Shown here in pieces: positions 53,177 through 61,878 of a stretch of 64,000 nucleotides of DNA. The translations under genes and the position numbers were made by a program. The notes below the pieces were generated by a model that was not told where the DNA came from, ran no database searches, and saw nothing but the letters and a program-made list of their open reading frames with translations. Source of the DNA: Ruegeria sp. R13_0 (lineage in GTDB: Bacteria > Pseudomonadota > Alphaproteobacteria > Rhodobacterales > Rhodobacteraceae); assembly GCF_017743995.1 (NCBI RefSeq), contig NZ_JAGHRB010000006.1:186001-250000 (forward strand). The letters are read 5' to 3'. Within the stretch, counting starts at the first letter, position 1, and each line of letters begins with the position of its first letter.

Positions 53177-53208
53177 ATATATCCTTATCCCCCCCATGAG
53201 GATAATAT
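53177..53208. promoter_or_regulatory. G-tract operator upstream of the metal repressor
   Basis: TTATCC (53185-53190) and GGATAA (53200-53205) are perfect inverted arms around a spacer that continues the C-run: seven consecutive C's at 53189-53195 (G-tract on the transcribed strand). This resembles RcnR/CsoR type operators, which consist of a G-tract flanked by A/T-rich inverted repeats. It starts 2 bases from the repressor start codon. Confidence 0.6.
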
Positions 53209-53308
53209 CAAGCCCACCCAGCGACAGAATGCCCAGCTACAGGGTCAGCGTTGAGTTTGCCGGATAAACCGCCTATCTCGGGGTCGAGACCGCACAAAGG
53301 AAACCTCT

Positions 53309-53923
53309 GTGGCAAACCACCTGTATAAAAACGACCTGCCTGACGGGCTGGACCTTGGGCCGATCGTGGCCATTGACTGTGAAACCATGGGGCTGAATCC
53401 GCATCGGGATCGCTTGTGCGTGATCCAGATGTCTGGCGGCGACGGAAACAGCCATATCGTTCAGGTTGAAAAGGGGCAGACCGAGGCTCCGAACCTTTGC
53501 GCCATGTTGGAAGACCCCAACGTGCTGAAACTGTTCCATTTCGGGCGTTTCGATATCGCCGCTATGTACCACACCTTTGGGGCATTGGCTGCACCGGTGT
53601 ATTGTACCAAGATCGCCAGCCGCCTTGTGCGCACCTATACCGACCGCCACGGGCTGAAAAACCTGTGTCAGGAGTTGATCGGCGTCGATATCTCGAAGCA
53701 ACAGCAGATGAGCGATTGGGGGGCCGAGACCCTGTCTGAGGCCCAACTGGAATACGCGGCTTCGGACGTGTTGTACCTGCACCGCCTGCGGGATGAGCTG
53801 AACAAGCGGCTGGCCCGCGAAGGCCGGACCGAGATGGCGCAGGCCTGTTTTGACTTCCTGCCGATGCGTGCGAAACTCGACCTCGCAGGCTGGCCCGAAA
53901 CTGATATTTTTGCGCACTCATGA
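53309..53923 (+). CDS. rnd: Ribonuclease D-type 3'-5' exonuclease
   Basis: A 204-residue DEDDy exonuclease. Asp23 and Glu25 lie in VAIDCETMGLN, the second Asp in LFHFGRFDIAAMY, and the final motif YAASDVLYLHRLR has Tyr and Asp. Only the exonuclease domain is present; the HRDC domain of classical RNase D is absent, as in other short alphaproteobacterial forms. It starts with GTG at 53309 (AAAGGAAA upstream) and overlaps the next gene by 4 bases. Confidence 0.87.
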   Translation: MANHLYKNDLPDGLDLGPIVAIDCETMGLNPHRDRLCVIQMSGGDGNSHIVQVEKGQTEAPNLCAMLEDPNVLKLFHFGRFDIAAMYHTFGALAAPVYCTKIASRLVRTYTDRHGLKNLCQELIGVDISKQQQMSDWGAETLSEAQLEYAASDVLYLHRLRDELNKRLAREGRTEMAQACFDFLPMRAKLDLAGWPETDIFAHS

Positions 53924-54882
53924 CCGATACCGAAGCATTCCTGAAAACCGCCCGTCAGGTTGTCACCGATGAGGCTCGCGCGCTGGACGCCCTGGCCGAA
54001 AGCCTGAACGAGGATTTTGCCGAAGCGGTGCAGCTGATCCTGCAGGCCACCGGTCGCATCATCATCAGCGGCATCGGCAAGTCGGGCCATATCGGCCACA
54101 AGATCGCGGCCACATTGGCCTCGACCGGCACGCCCGCCTATTTCGTCCACCCCGCCGAGGCGAGCCACGGTGATCTGGGCATGGTGTCCAAGGGCGATGT
54201 GGTTCTGGCGATCTCGAACTCCGGCGAGGCGCCGGAGCTGGTCAACCTGCTGGCCTTTACGCGCCGCTTTGGCATTCCGCTGATCGGCCTGTCCAGCAAG
54301 CCGGAAAGCACGCTGATGAAACAGGCCGACGTGCATCTGCTGATCCCTTCTTTGGGTGAGGCCTGCGGGTTCGGCATGGTGCCCTCGATCTCGACCACGC
54401 TGACGCTGGCCATGGGCGATGCGCTGGCGATCGCGCTGATGAAACACCGCGATTTCAAGCCCGAGGACTTCCGCGCCTTCCACCCAGGCGGCAAACTCGG
54501 CGCGCAGCTGTCCACGGTCCGCGACCTCATGCATGCTGATCTGCCCGTGGTGCGGTCTGGAACCTCCATGAGCGAGGCGCTGCTGGTCATGAGCCAGAAG
54601 AGCTTTGGTGTGGTGGGTGTGACAGATGATGCGGATCGCCTTTTGGGCATCGTCACCGATGGCGACTTGCGCCGCAATATGGACGGGCTTTTGAACAAGA
54701 CCACGGATGAGGTCATGACCCGCGATCCTCTGACCATCGCACCCAACGCCATGGCGGAAGAGGCAGTCGGCATCATGAACGACCGCAAGATCACATCGCT
54801 GTTCGTGGTTGATCCCGACGCGGATGGGCAGGCGCAGGGTCTGCTGCATATCCACGACTGCCTGCGCGTCGGTCTGGGTTAG
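53920..54882 (+). CDS. kdsD: Arabinose-5-phosphate isomerase (KpsF/GutQ type)
   Basis: A 320-residue isomerase with an N-terminal SIS domain (about 40-175; GRIIISGIGKSGHIGHKIAATLASTGTPA) and two C-terminal CBS domains (about 205-318). It converts ribulose 5-phosphate to arabinose 5-phosphate for KDO. It precedes the lptC-lptA-lptB block, the usual LPS-gene order. Confidence 0.93.
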   Translation: MTDTEAFLKTARQVVTDEARALDALAESLNEDFAEAVQLILQATGRIIISGIGKSGHIGHKIAATLASTGTPAYFVHPAEASHGDLGMVSKGDVVLAISNSGEAPELVNLLAFTRRFGIPLIGLSSKPESTLMKQADVHLLIPSLGEACGFGMVPSISTTLTLAMGDALAIALMKHRDFKPEDFRAFHPGGKLGAQLSTVRDLMHADLPVVRSGTSMSEALLVMSQKSFGVVGVTDDADRLLGIVTDGDLRRNMDGLLNKTTDEVMTRDPLTIAPNAMAEEAVGIMNDRKITSLFVVDPDADGQAQGLLHIHDCLRVGLG

Positions 54883-54893
54883 GGAGTGAAACG

Positions 54894-55493
54894 GTGGACC
54901 GCTATTCCCGCATGGTTCAGTTCCTCAAGGTGCTGTTGCCTCTGACGGCGATTGTCTTGCTGTCCACCGTTTTCCTTCTGTCGCGCAGCATCGAGACTGA
55001 TGTCTCAGTGCCCTTCTCGCAGGAGGATATCGAAGATCGCCTGGCCGGGCAGGTTATTACGCAACCCAACTACCGCGGCACTACCAAAAAGGGCGAAGAG
55101 GTCCAGATTGAGTCGACCAGGGTGACCCAAGGGTCCGAAGGCGAAGAGCCGACGGCAGCGCAGTTTCGCGGGCGGTTCGGGATGCTGAACGGCGGTGAGA
55201 TCAAGCTGGATTCCAACTCTGGCCTGATCCGGCCCGACAAGGGGACGGCGACCTTTGTTGGCGATGTGGTGATTACCACCTCGGACGGCATTCAGGTCAC
55301 GACCGATCTGCTGAATACATCGCTGGAAGAAATACGTGGCGACACCCCCGGTCAGGTCGATGGCACCGGCGTCATTGGCACATTCTCGGCCGGTCGTATG
55401 CAATTTGGCACTGAAAAAAAGGACGGTCCGGTCCATATTCTTTTTACAGACGGCGTGAAGTTGGTATATGAGCCAACAAAAGCAGAAAGATAA
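54894..55493 (+). CDS. lptC: LPS export protein LptC
   Basis: A 199-residue bitopic protein: membrane helix at about residues 7-27 (MVQFLKVLLPLTAIVLLSTVF), followed by a beta-jellyroll domain. GTG 54894 follows a GGGAGTGAAACG site. It lies between kdsD and lptA, with spacings of a few bases. Confidence 0.85.
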   Translation: MDRYSRMVQFLKVLLPLTAIVLLSTVFLLSRSIETDVSVPFSQEDIEDRLAGQVITQPNYRGTTKKGEEVQIESTRVTQGSEGEEPTAAQFRGRFGMLNGGEIKLDSNSGLIRPDKGTATFVGDVVITTSDGIQVTTDLLNTSLEEIRGDTPGQVDGTGVIGTFSAGRMQFGTEKKDGPVHILFTDGVKLVYEPTKAER

Positions 55494-55496
55494 CCT

Positions 55497-55991
55497 GTGA
55501 TCTATTTTCGATTTCTCTTTGTTTGCATGGCTCTGTTGACGGGTCCGGTTTCTGCCAACGCACAGGAAGCGCAGGTTGCATTTGGTTCGGTCAAGGCCGA
55601 CCCCAGCCTGCCGGTCGAGGTGACCTCGGACTCACTGAACGTCAATCAAGAGGATGGATCGGCCGAGTTTCTCGGCAATGTGATCGTGATTCAGGGGGAA
55701 ATGCGCCTGTCGGCTGAGCGGGTTCTGGTGATCTACAGTCAGGACCGCTCCTCCATCGAACGGATGGAAGCGACCGAGAATGTCGTTCTGGTCAGCCCTC
55801 CGGATGCCGCCGAAGGGGATCAGGCGGAATATACCATCGACACCGGCGTGATCGTGATGAAGGGTAACGTTCTGCTGACACAGGGGCCCAGCACGATCAG
55901 TGGCGATCAGATGGTTGCGAACCTGACCTCGGGCACTGCAACAATGACAGGCCGCGTTAAAACAATTCTTCAGCAGGGTGGCGGAAACTGA
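55497..55991 (+). CDS. lptA: LPS transport periplasmic protein LptA
   Basis: A 164-residue OstA-like protein with signal peptide (about 1-23) and a mature part containing LPVEVTSDSLNVNQEDGSAEFLGNVIVIQGEMRLSAERVLVIY. It starts GTG 55497 and ends at base 55991, overlapping lptB's ATG. Together with LptB and LptC it forms the LPS bridge. Confidence 0.9.
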   Translation: MIYFRFLFVCMALLTGPVSANAQEAQVAFGSVKADPSLPVEVTSDSLNVNQEDGSAEFLGNVIVIQGEMRLSAERVLVIYSQDRSSIERMEATENVVLVSPPDAAEGDQAEYTIDTGVIVMKGNVLLTQGPSTISGDQMVANLTSGTATMTGRVKTILQQGGGN

Positions 55992-56749
55992 TGGCTGCCC
56001 CAACCTTGTCTGTCGCGGAAGGAAGCGCAGGTCTGCGCATCGAGAAACTGCGCAAATCCTATCGGAAAAAAACCGTGATCCGGGACGTGTCCATGACGCT
56101 CGACCGGTCCGAGGTTGTAGCACTGCTGGGTCCGAACGGGTCGGGTAAGACCACGACCTTTTACTCGGTCGCCGGGCTGGTCTTTCCCGAAGCAGGGAAA
56201 GTCACGATAGACGGGCAGAATGTCACGACCTTGCCGATGTATCGGCGCGCGCGTCTTGGGATCGGCTACCTGCCGCAGGAGATGTCGATTTTCCGCGGCA
56301 TGAGCGTCGAGGACAATATCGCCTCGGTTTTGGATATCACCGTCAAGCACGCCCATCGCCGGAAAGAGCGGTTGGAGGAGCTGCTGTCGGATTTCTCGAT
56401 CGAACACCTACGCCGCGCGCCAGCGCTTGCTCTGTCGGGCGGTGAACGACGCCGGGTCGAGATCGCGCGCTGTCTGGCCGCCGATCCGAAATATCTGCTG
56501 CTCGACGAACCCTTTGCGGGCGTTGATCCGATCAGTGTGGGGGACATCCGGCATCTGGTGGCTGATCTGAAGAAACGCGGGATTGGCGTGTTAATCACCG
56601 ACCACAACGTGCGCGAAACACTCGAGATCGTGGATCGCGCCTATATCCTGCATGACGGGCAGGTTCTGATGTCAGGTACACCTGACGAAGTGGTCGAGAA
56701 CGAAAACGTGCGCCGGGTTTATCTGGGCGAAAACTTCCGTATTTCATAG
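55991..56749 (+). CDS. lptB: LPS export ABC transporter ATPase LptB
   Basis: A 252-residue ABC ATPase: Walker A LLGPNGSGKTTTFYSV, signature ALSGGERRRVEIARCL, Walker B YLLLDEPFAGVDP and H-loop ITDHNVRETL. The start is one base from the lptA stop. It powers LPS extraction from the inner membrane. Confidence 0.94.
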   Translation: MAAPTLSVAEGSAGLRIEKLRKSYRKKTVIRDVSMTLDRSEVVALLGPNGSGKTTTFYSVAGLVFPEAGKVTIDGQNVTTLPMYRRARLGIGYLPQEMSIFRGMSVEDNIASVLDITVKHAHRRKERLEELLSDFSIEHLRRAPALALSGGERRRVEIARCLAADPKYLLLDEPFAGVDPISVGDIRHLVADLKKRGIGVLITDHNVRETLEIVDRAYILHDGQVLMSGTPDEVVENENVRRVYLGENFRIS

Positions 56750-57001
56750 GGTTGGGCGATTTTTCGCCGGAAGATTTGCGGAAATCGCGTATATACACCG
56801 CTGTTTTGATTGACTCTTCCGCCGCCTCTTGTCTCAATTGGGGTATGGCATTTATTCGGTTCCAGTCTGGATCTCGATACCCCTTCACGGAAGGGCAGGG
56901 ACGGCAGCAACCGATCAAAATGTCGATATCCCCCACCCGATAAAAACAAGCATGTTGCGTGACGCGACGTCAGAATGGGTGTGAATTGTGAAGGAGACCA
57001 C

Positions 57002-57565
57002 ATGCGTTACCAAATCAGCGGAAAACAGATCGACATCGGTGCGGCCCTGCAGACCCACGTGCAGACCGAACTGGGCGAAGTTGTTGGCAAATATGCCCAG
57101 CGCCCGACCGACGCCAATGTCGTCTTTTCCCGTTCGGCGCATGAATATGTATGCGAAACGACTGTACATTTATCCACCGGCCTGACCGCTCAGGCCAAGG
57201 CCCACGCGACCGAGATCTATGCAGCGTTCGAGGCATGCTGTGACAAGATGGAAACACAGTTGCGCCGCTACAAGCGCCGCCTTAAGGACCATCACAAGGA
57301 TCGTTCTGAGCCTGTTGAACTCTTTGGGGCGTCCTCTTATATCCTCGCCTCTGACGAATCGAACACGGCAGATGAACCCGAATCGCTACAGCCCATGATT
57401 GTGGCTGAGATGGAAACGAAGATCCCATCGCTCAGCGTTGGTGAGGCCGTAATGCAAATGGAACTTGCCGGTGCGCCGGTGTTGGTGTTCCGGAATGAGA
57501 ACAAGGATGGGTTGAATGTCGTGTATCGCCGCGATGACGGCAATATCGGCTGGATCGATCCTTAA
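57002..57565 (+). CDS. hpf: Ribosome hibernation promoting factor (long form)
   Basis: A 187-residue protein: N-terminal S30AE/YfiA domain (MRYQISGKQIDIGAALQTHVQTELGEVVGKYAQRP) and a C-terminal domain (EAVMQMELAGAPVLVFRNENKDGLNVVYRRDDGNIGWIDP) that dimerises ribosomes. Long HPF is the only form in many bacteria. ATG 57002 has AAGGAGACC upstream; it is chosen over the frame's earlier start. It precedes ptsN. Confidence 0.93.
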   Translation: MRYQISGKQIDIGAALQTHVQTELGEVVGKYAQRPTDANVVFSRSAHEYVCETTVHLSTGLTAQAKAHATEIYAAFEACCDKMETQLRRYKRRLKDHHKDRSEPVELFGASSYILASDESNTADEPESLQPMIVAEMETKIPSLSVGEAVMQMELAGAPVLVFRNENKDGLNVVYRRDDGNIGWIDP

Positions 57566-57622
57566 ACAGGCAAGTTGAGAGAGATCGGCCTTAGCACGCA
57601 AAGGCCGCTATGGAGCATGATC

Positions 57623-58087
57623 ATGGAGCTTTCGAGCATTTTAAAGCCCGAAGCAGTACGTGTGTTATCTGCCGCTTCTAGCAAGAAGCGGCTGTTTCAG
57701 GAAATCGGCGATGTTGCTGCCGGTGCTTTGGACCTGGATGCCCAGGTCGTCGTGGATTGCCTGCTGGAGCGCGAAAGCCTCGGGCCCACGGGTGTGGGGC
57801 ATGGCGTGGCATTGCCACATGCGCGGCTGGGCGGGATCGAGTCGGTCTCGGGCGTTTTTGTGATGCTTGAAAAGCCGATCGACTTTAGCGCGGTTGACCG
57901 TCAGCCAGTGGATATCGCCTTTGCGCTGTTTGCCCCCGAAGAGGCGGGTGTGGATCACCTCAAGGCTTTGGCACTGGTGTCGCGCACCCTTCGTGACAGC
58001 GCTGTTTGCGCCAAGCTGCGGGCGAACCCCGATCCGGTCAAGCTATACGCGATCCTGACCGAAGCGCAGTCCATGCAAGCCGCCTAA
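57623..58087 (+). CDS. ptsN: PTS IIA-type nitrogen regulatory protein PtsN
   Basis: A 154-residue EIIA-Ntr-type protein. His66 in HGVALPHARL is the phosphorylated residue. ATG 57623 has GGAG 7 bases before; upstream in-frame starts are less supported. Together with hpf it is usually next to rpoN in alphaproteobacteria, but rpoN is not in the gap here. Confidence 0.92.
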   Translation: MELSSILKPEAVRVLSAASSKKRLFQEIGDVAAGALDLDAQVVVDCLLERESLGPTGVGHGVALPHARLGGIESVSGVFVMLEKPIDFSAVDRQPVDIAFALFAPEEAGVDHLKALALVSRTLRDSAVCAKLRANPDPVKLYAILTEAQSMQAA

Positions 58088-58103
58088 AGCGCAGTTAAAA
58101 AAC

Positions 58104-58135
58104 AAAAAAAGCCCGCAAATACTGCGGGCTTTTTT
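58104..58135. terminator. Bidirectional rho-independent terminator between ptsN and the CAP gene
   Basis: GCCCGCA-AATAC-TGCGGGC: 7-bp perfect stem, 5-base loop, preceded by AAAAAAA and followed by TTTTTT, so it can terminate both convergent genes. Confidence 0.9.
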
Positions 58136-58156
58136 GTTGTTGGGAAGGGCTAAGTG

Positions 58157-58672
58157 TCAGCCGCCGGTTCCCATTTCCAGCGTCCACCAGATCTTACCGC
58201 CGTTTTCCTGATGCCACGCAAAACCCATCTGGGTGGCCTGGGGATCCAGGATCACGGAACGGGGGCCGGGTTCCTGCATCCAGGCGGCCAGTGTCTCGGT
58301 TTCCGTCTCATAAGTTTCCGAGATGGCCTCGCCCAGGAATGTCCCGAAATAGCCCACACGTGCTGCACGGTCGATCGGGGAAGAGCCATCCGATCCGAAG
58401 TGCCAGGGGCGATTCTGCCGGGCCATATCCTTGGAATGCGTCGCGGCCGCCGCGTTCAACTGAGAGTTCAGCTGTACGGACTGCAAGCCCTGCGCTTGCC
58501 GCAGTGCATTCACCGAATCGAGCATGCGGAACTGCAGCTTCTCGGGGTTGCCGCGGATTTTGTAAACTGAGGGCAAGGGGCGACCGTCGGCACCCAGCGC
58601 CGTGGTCCCCGTGTCGGTACATGCCGCCAAGGCGACAAGGCAAATCAACAGAAAAGAAAAGATACGCGTCAT
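58157..58672 (-). CDS. CAP/SCP-domain lipoprotein
   Basis: A 171-residue lipoprotein: lipobox ALAAC (Cys18) after an 17-residue signal, then a CAP-fold domain with LDSVNALRQAQGLQSVQLNSQLNAAAATHSKDMA and GEAISE, IVL-type segments near the C-terminus. CAP proteins are found in envelope biology; the function is unknown. ATG 58672 is used. Confidence 0.8.
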   Translation of the reverse strand: MTRIFSFLLICLVALAACTDTGTTALGADGRPLPSVYKIRGNPEKLQFRMLDSVNALRQAQGLQSVQLNSQLNAAAATHSKDMARQNRPWHFGSDGSSPIDRAARVGYFGTFLGEAISETYETETETLAAWMQEPGPRSVILDPQATQMGFAWHQENGGKIWWTLEMGTGG

Positions 58673-58739
58673 GATCGACCTGATTATTGTGTCGTTAACG
58701 GGCATAACGCGCTAGGCTGTCTTGAGCAAACGCACAATG

Positions 58740-58770
58740 ACCAAACCCTGCATGATTCTGCCGGTTTGGT
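58740..58770. repeat. 8-bp inverted repeat between divergent envelope genes
   Basis: ACCAAACC and GGTTTGGT with a 15-base spacer, about 70 bases upstream of both the CAP lipoprotein start and the L,D-transpeptidase start. Likely a shared operator or RNA stem. Confidence 0.4.
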
Positions 58771-58841
58771 TTGCGACTGAAGCATTCTGGCAATAAAATG
58801 TGCCAGATTTTACATTTCGCCATAACGAAGGACCTTTTGTC

Positions 58842-59441
58842 ATGGTTAAAAAGCACATTCCTCTTTCGACCCGCCGGGGGTTTCTGGTCGGAGCCTCGTC
58901 TCTGCTGGCCTCGCCTACGATCGCGCAGTATATCCCGGGCGACCCGCTGCGCCCGGCCCCTGAACCCGAAGCGCCGGTGCGGCGCAACGTCTCGGGTTTC
59001 CGTGCACAGGACTGGCGGCCTTATTTTTCGAGCACCAGAAACGGGGCCATTCTGGTCGACACCACGTCACGAGCGCTGCATTATTGGTCAAGTGATCAAT
59101 CTGTGTACAAACTCTACCCCTCTTCGGTTCCTTTGACCGAAGAAATGACCCGTCGCGGGCGCACCAGTGTCATTCGCAAGGTTGAGGGGCCAAGTTGGTC
59201 TCCGACGCCGTCGATGAAGAAGCGAAACCCCGAATGGCCCGATTACATCCCGCCCGGCCCCGATAACCCATTGGGAACGCACGCTTTGTATCTGGGGTGG
59301 AAGTATTACCGCATCCACGGCACCCATGACACGCGCAAGATCGGGCGGAAATCTTCGAATGGCTGCATCGGCCTGTTCAACGAAGACATCGCCGAGCTGT
59401 TCTCAATGGCGAAGGTCGGCACGCAAGTGTTGCTAATTTGA
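58842..59441 (+). CDS. L,D-transpeptidase (YkuD), Tat-exported
   Basis: A 199-residue YkuD-domain enzyme. Catalytic Cys185 is in SSNGCIGLF, with His169 in IHGTHDT, and the RIHGTH block is diagnostic. The N-terminus has STRRGFLVGASSLLA, a twin-arginine signal. It crosslinks peptidoglycan through 3-3 bonds or anchors lipoproteins. The usual Arg of the SHGCIR motif is Gly here. ATG 58842 follows AAGGACC. Confidence 0.87.
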   Translation: MVKKHIPLSTRRGFLVGASSLLASPTIAQYIPGDPLRPAPEPEAPVRRNVSGFRAQDWRPYFSSTRNGAILVDTTSRALHYWSSDQSVYKLYPSSVPLTEEMTRRGRTSVIRKVEGPSWSPTPSMKKRNPEWPDYIPPGPDNPLGTHALYLGWKYYRIHGTHDTRKIGRKSSNGCIGLFNEDIAELFSMAKVGTQVLLI

Positions 59442-59581
59442 CGACATTTTCGCTCACCGACTCGATTAATCGGCAAGTTGCAATTGCATTCCAACCGCTT
59501 TGCTGATTAGAAAAATATCACGAGGTAAGTCTTAGATGTGCGGTTCCGCGGACTGGAGCCGTGCAGATTCTGGAGGTTAAT

Positions 59582-59764
59582 ATGAAAAAACTCGTTCTCG
59601 CCGCTGCACTGACCGCTGCTGCTTCGACCGCTTATGCCGGTAACCTGGAAGAGCCGGTTGTTGAGGCACCTGTAGTTGTTGAAGAGACCCAGGGCACGTC
59701 GCAGGGCATCGTCCTGCCGCTGATCCTGCTGGTTGTTGTTGCCGCAGCTATTGCAGCAAGCTAA
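59582..59764 (+). CDS. Small secreted/anchored protein
   Basis: A 60-residue protein: signal peptide MKKLVLAAALTAAASTAYAG, a Val/Glu-rich middle (EEPVVEAPVVVEETQG) and a C-terminal hydrophobic segment (GIVLPLILLVVVAAAIAAS). A good GGAGGTTAAT site precedes it and a strong terminator follows. Its function is unknown; short ferrochelatase-linked proteins of this kind occur in Rhodobacterales, as I remember. Confidence 0.7.
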   Translation: MKKLVLAAALTAAASTAYAGNLEEPVVEAPVVVEETQGTSQGIVLPLILLVVVAAAIAAS

Positions 59765-59789
59765 TTCAACGAGCATTATCCAGAGAAAA

Positions 59790-59817
59790 GGCGGTGGAGC
59801 TTTCCACCGCCTTTTTT
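59790..59817 (+). terminator. Rho-independent terminator after the 60-residue gene
   Basis: GGCGGTGGA-GCTT-TCCACCGCC: perfect 9-bp stem, 4-base loop, then TTTTTT. It also faces the convergent hemH gene. Confidence 0.93.
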
Positions 59818-59941
59818 CATGTCCAGCTATCGGCGCTGGTTATAGCGCTTCGAGTCTATTTTGTATCGCTAATTCGCTGCTTTTCTCTTCCGTCGAACGC
59901 GAAAAGCGATACAGGGCGCTTCAACGAAAACTCGAAACGCT

Positions 59942-60991
59942 TTAGTTCAGCCAGCCGTTGAGGTTGTCTTCGATGATCTTGCCCAAAGCGGCGATATGCG
60001 AATCATCGTCGTTGAGGCAGGGGATATAGGTGAAGTGTTCACCGCCGGCCTCTTCAAAGCTGTCCTTGATCTCTTCGTTGATCTCTTCCAGCGTCTCGAT
60101 GCAATCGGCCGAGAACGCCGGCGCAATCACCGCGATGTTCTTTTTGCCCTGTTTCGCCAGATCGGCCACATGGTCGACCGTATAGGGTTTCAACCATTCC
60201 TCAGGGCCAAAGCGTGACTGGAAGGTTGAGACCAGCTGATCGTCCGACCAGCCGAGCCGCTCTTTCAGTAATCGTGAGGTCTTGACGCATTGGCAATGAT
60301 AGGGATCGCCCTGTTGCAGATATCGTTCAGGCATCCCGTGGTAGGAGCAGACCAGCACATCCGGCTTGGTCTCCATCTTGGCATAGGCGCGTTCGACGGA
60401 TTGGGCCAACGCCTCAATATAGGTGGGTTCGTCGTAATAGGCGGGCACCGTACGGCTCGCAGGTTGCCAGGGTTCCTCCATCAGGCAACGGAAGAACTGG
60501 TCATTGGCGGTTGCCGTCGTGGCCCCGGCATAGTGCGGATAGAGCGGGAAGAACAGGATACGGTCGCATCCCTCTGCCACCATATTCCGGACCTTGGATT
60601 TGGTCGACGGATTGCCGTAGCGCATGCAGAAATCGACCATCACCTGATCGCCATAGCGGGCCTGCATCGCATCGCGCAGCTTGGCGGTCTGGTCCTTGGT
60701 GATCGTCATCAGCGGGCTTTCACCCTTGTCGTGATTCCAGATCGACTTGTAGGCCTCGCCCGAGCTGAAGGGGCGTTTGGTCAGGATGATTGCCTGCAGA
60801 ATCGGCTGCCATTTCCACGCCGGATAGTCGATCACGCGGCGGTCCGAGAGGAACTCGTTCAGATAACGGCGCATTGGCCAATAGCTGTAGTGATCGGGCG
60901 TGCCCAAATTGGCCAGCAGGATGCCCACGCGCCCCATTTTAACCTTGGGGTGGTCGGCTGGTGCATGCACGGGGCGTGTTGCGTCAAACAT
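59942..60991 (-). CDS. hemH: Ferrochelatase
   Basis: A 349-residue enzyme inserting Fe(II) into protoporphyrin IX, the final heme step. LANLGTPDHYSYWPMRRYL at the start, VMVDFCMRYGNPS, and VCSYHGMPERYLQQGDPYHCQC with the conserved His are diagnostic; PAFSADCIETLEEI contains the second catalytic-region Cys/Glu. Start ATG 60991; the frame's earlier start is dispensable. Confidence 0.95.
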   Translation of the reverse strand: MFDATRPVHAPADHPKVKMGRVGILLANLGTPDHYSYWPMRRYLNEFLSDRRVIDYPAWKWQPILQAIILTKRPFSSGEAYKSIWNHDKGESPLMTITKDQTAKLRDAMQARYGDQVMVDFCMRYGNPSTKSKVRNMVAEGCDRILFFPLYPHYAGATTATANDQFFRCLMEEPWQPASRTVPAYYDEPTYIEALAQSVERAYAKMETKPDVLVCSYHGMPERYLQQGDPYHCQCVKTSRLLKERLGWSDDQLVSTFQSRFGPEEWLKPYTVDHVADLAKQGKKNIAVIAPAFSADCIETLEEINEEIKDSFEEAGGEHFTYIPCLNDDDSHIAALGKIIEDNLNGWLN

Positions 60992-61047
60992 TTGGGTCTT
61001 CCTGCATTTTCTAGGTCTGGCCTGAGATAAGGGGAAATATCCGGTCG

Positions 61048-61878
61048 TCAATCGGACAGTTTGCCTTCATCTGTACCAAGGGCTTCGGCAAGGCGCATCC
61101 GGGCGGATCCTGGTCGCAGCGGTTTGGGTTGGCTGACGTCTGGTGACCAGCCGGTCAGGCAGATCATCTCGAACGTGGCGGGCAGGCGGCCTTGAGGCGT
61201 CGCGAAGTGTTCCGCGTAGATACTCTGCGCGCGTTCGAACACCTTGCGGCGGGTCGGGGATTTCAATCGGTTGGTCAGCACGTTGGTCTCGGCCATTGCG
61301 CGCAGGTCCTGCATCAGATGGGTCAGGTCGCGATATTCCGCCGTCATAGGTACCGCATCCGCCACCGGCAGCGCCAACCCCGCGCGTTGCAGCAGAGCGC
61401 CCAGATCCCGCAGCTCTCCCATCGGAGCGATTCGGGGGCTGAGGCCACCGGTCACCTCGATTTCGGCCTGCCCCACGGCGGCGCGCAGCTGATGCAGGGT
61501 TTCTCCGCCGAGACAGACGGTCAGAAGCAACCCGTCCGGGCGTAAGGCGCGGTGGCATTGGATCAGCTGGCCGACCGGGTCATTGGCCCAATGCAGGGCC
61601 ATCGCGTGAACCACGAGATCATGCGTGCCGGGCGTAAGCGCCAGCGTTTCCTCATCCGCCACGAGTGTCGCGCCGGTCAGGGTATCCTGCCAGATATGCG
61701 CAAACGGGGTCACAATCGCGGGCGCTGTAAAGGTTCTGTTAACCATGCCCAGCCGATCCTGCACCTCGTCCACAGCGGCGCGGTGCAGAAACAGGGCCTC
61801 ATCCTGAACCCGCGCGCGGCGGTGGCGCAGGGTGGCTCGGTCGAACAGGGGGGGTGCATTGGACGCAGGCATTTTCAT
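61048..61878 (-). CDS. SAM-dependent methyltransferase (BioC/NDUFAF5-type)
   Basis: A 276-residue methyltransferase with LFDRATLRHRRARVQD at the start, a nucleotide-binding region without a clear GxGxG, HWANDPVGQLIQCHRALRPDGLLLTVCLGGETL, and a C-terminal LTGWSPDVSQPKPLRPGSA motif. It is closest to the BioC/NDUFAF5-type family, so a small-molecule or protein substrate is uncertain. The start is either ATG 61878 or 61872; the coding region overlaps the divergent comF start region. Confidence 0.82.
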   Translation of the reverse strand: MKMPASNAPPLFDRATLRHRRARVQDEALFLHRAAVDEVQDRLGMVNRTFTAPAIVTPFAHIWQDTLTGATLVADEETLALTPGTHDLVVHAMALHWANDPVGQLIQCHRALRPDGLLLTVCLGGETLHQLRAAVGQAEIEVTGGLSPRIAPMGELRDLGALLQRAGLALPVADAVPMTAEYRDLTHLMQDLRAMAETNVLTNRLKSPTRRKVFERAQSIYAEHFATPQGRLPATFEMICLTGWSPDVSQPKPLRPGSARMRLAEALGTDEGKLSD

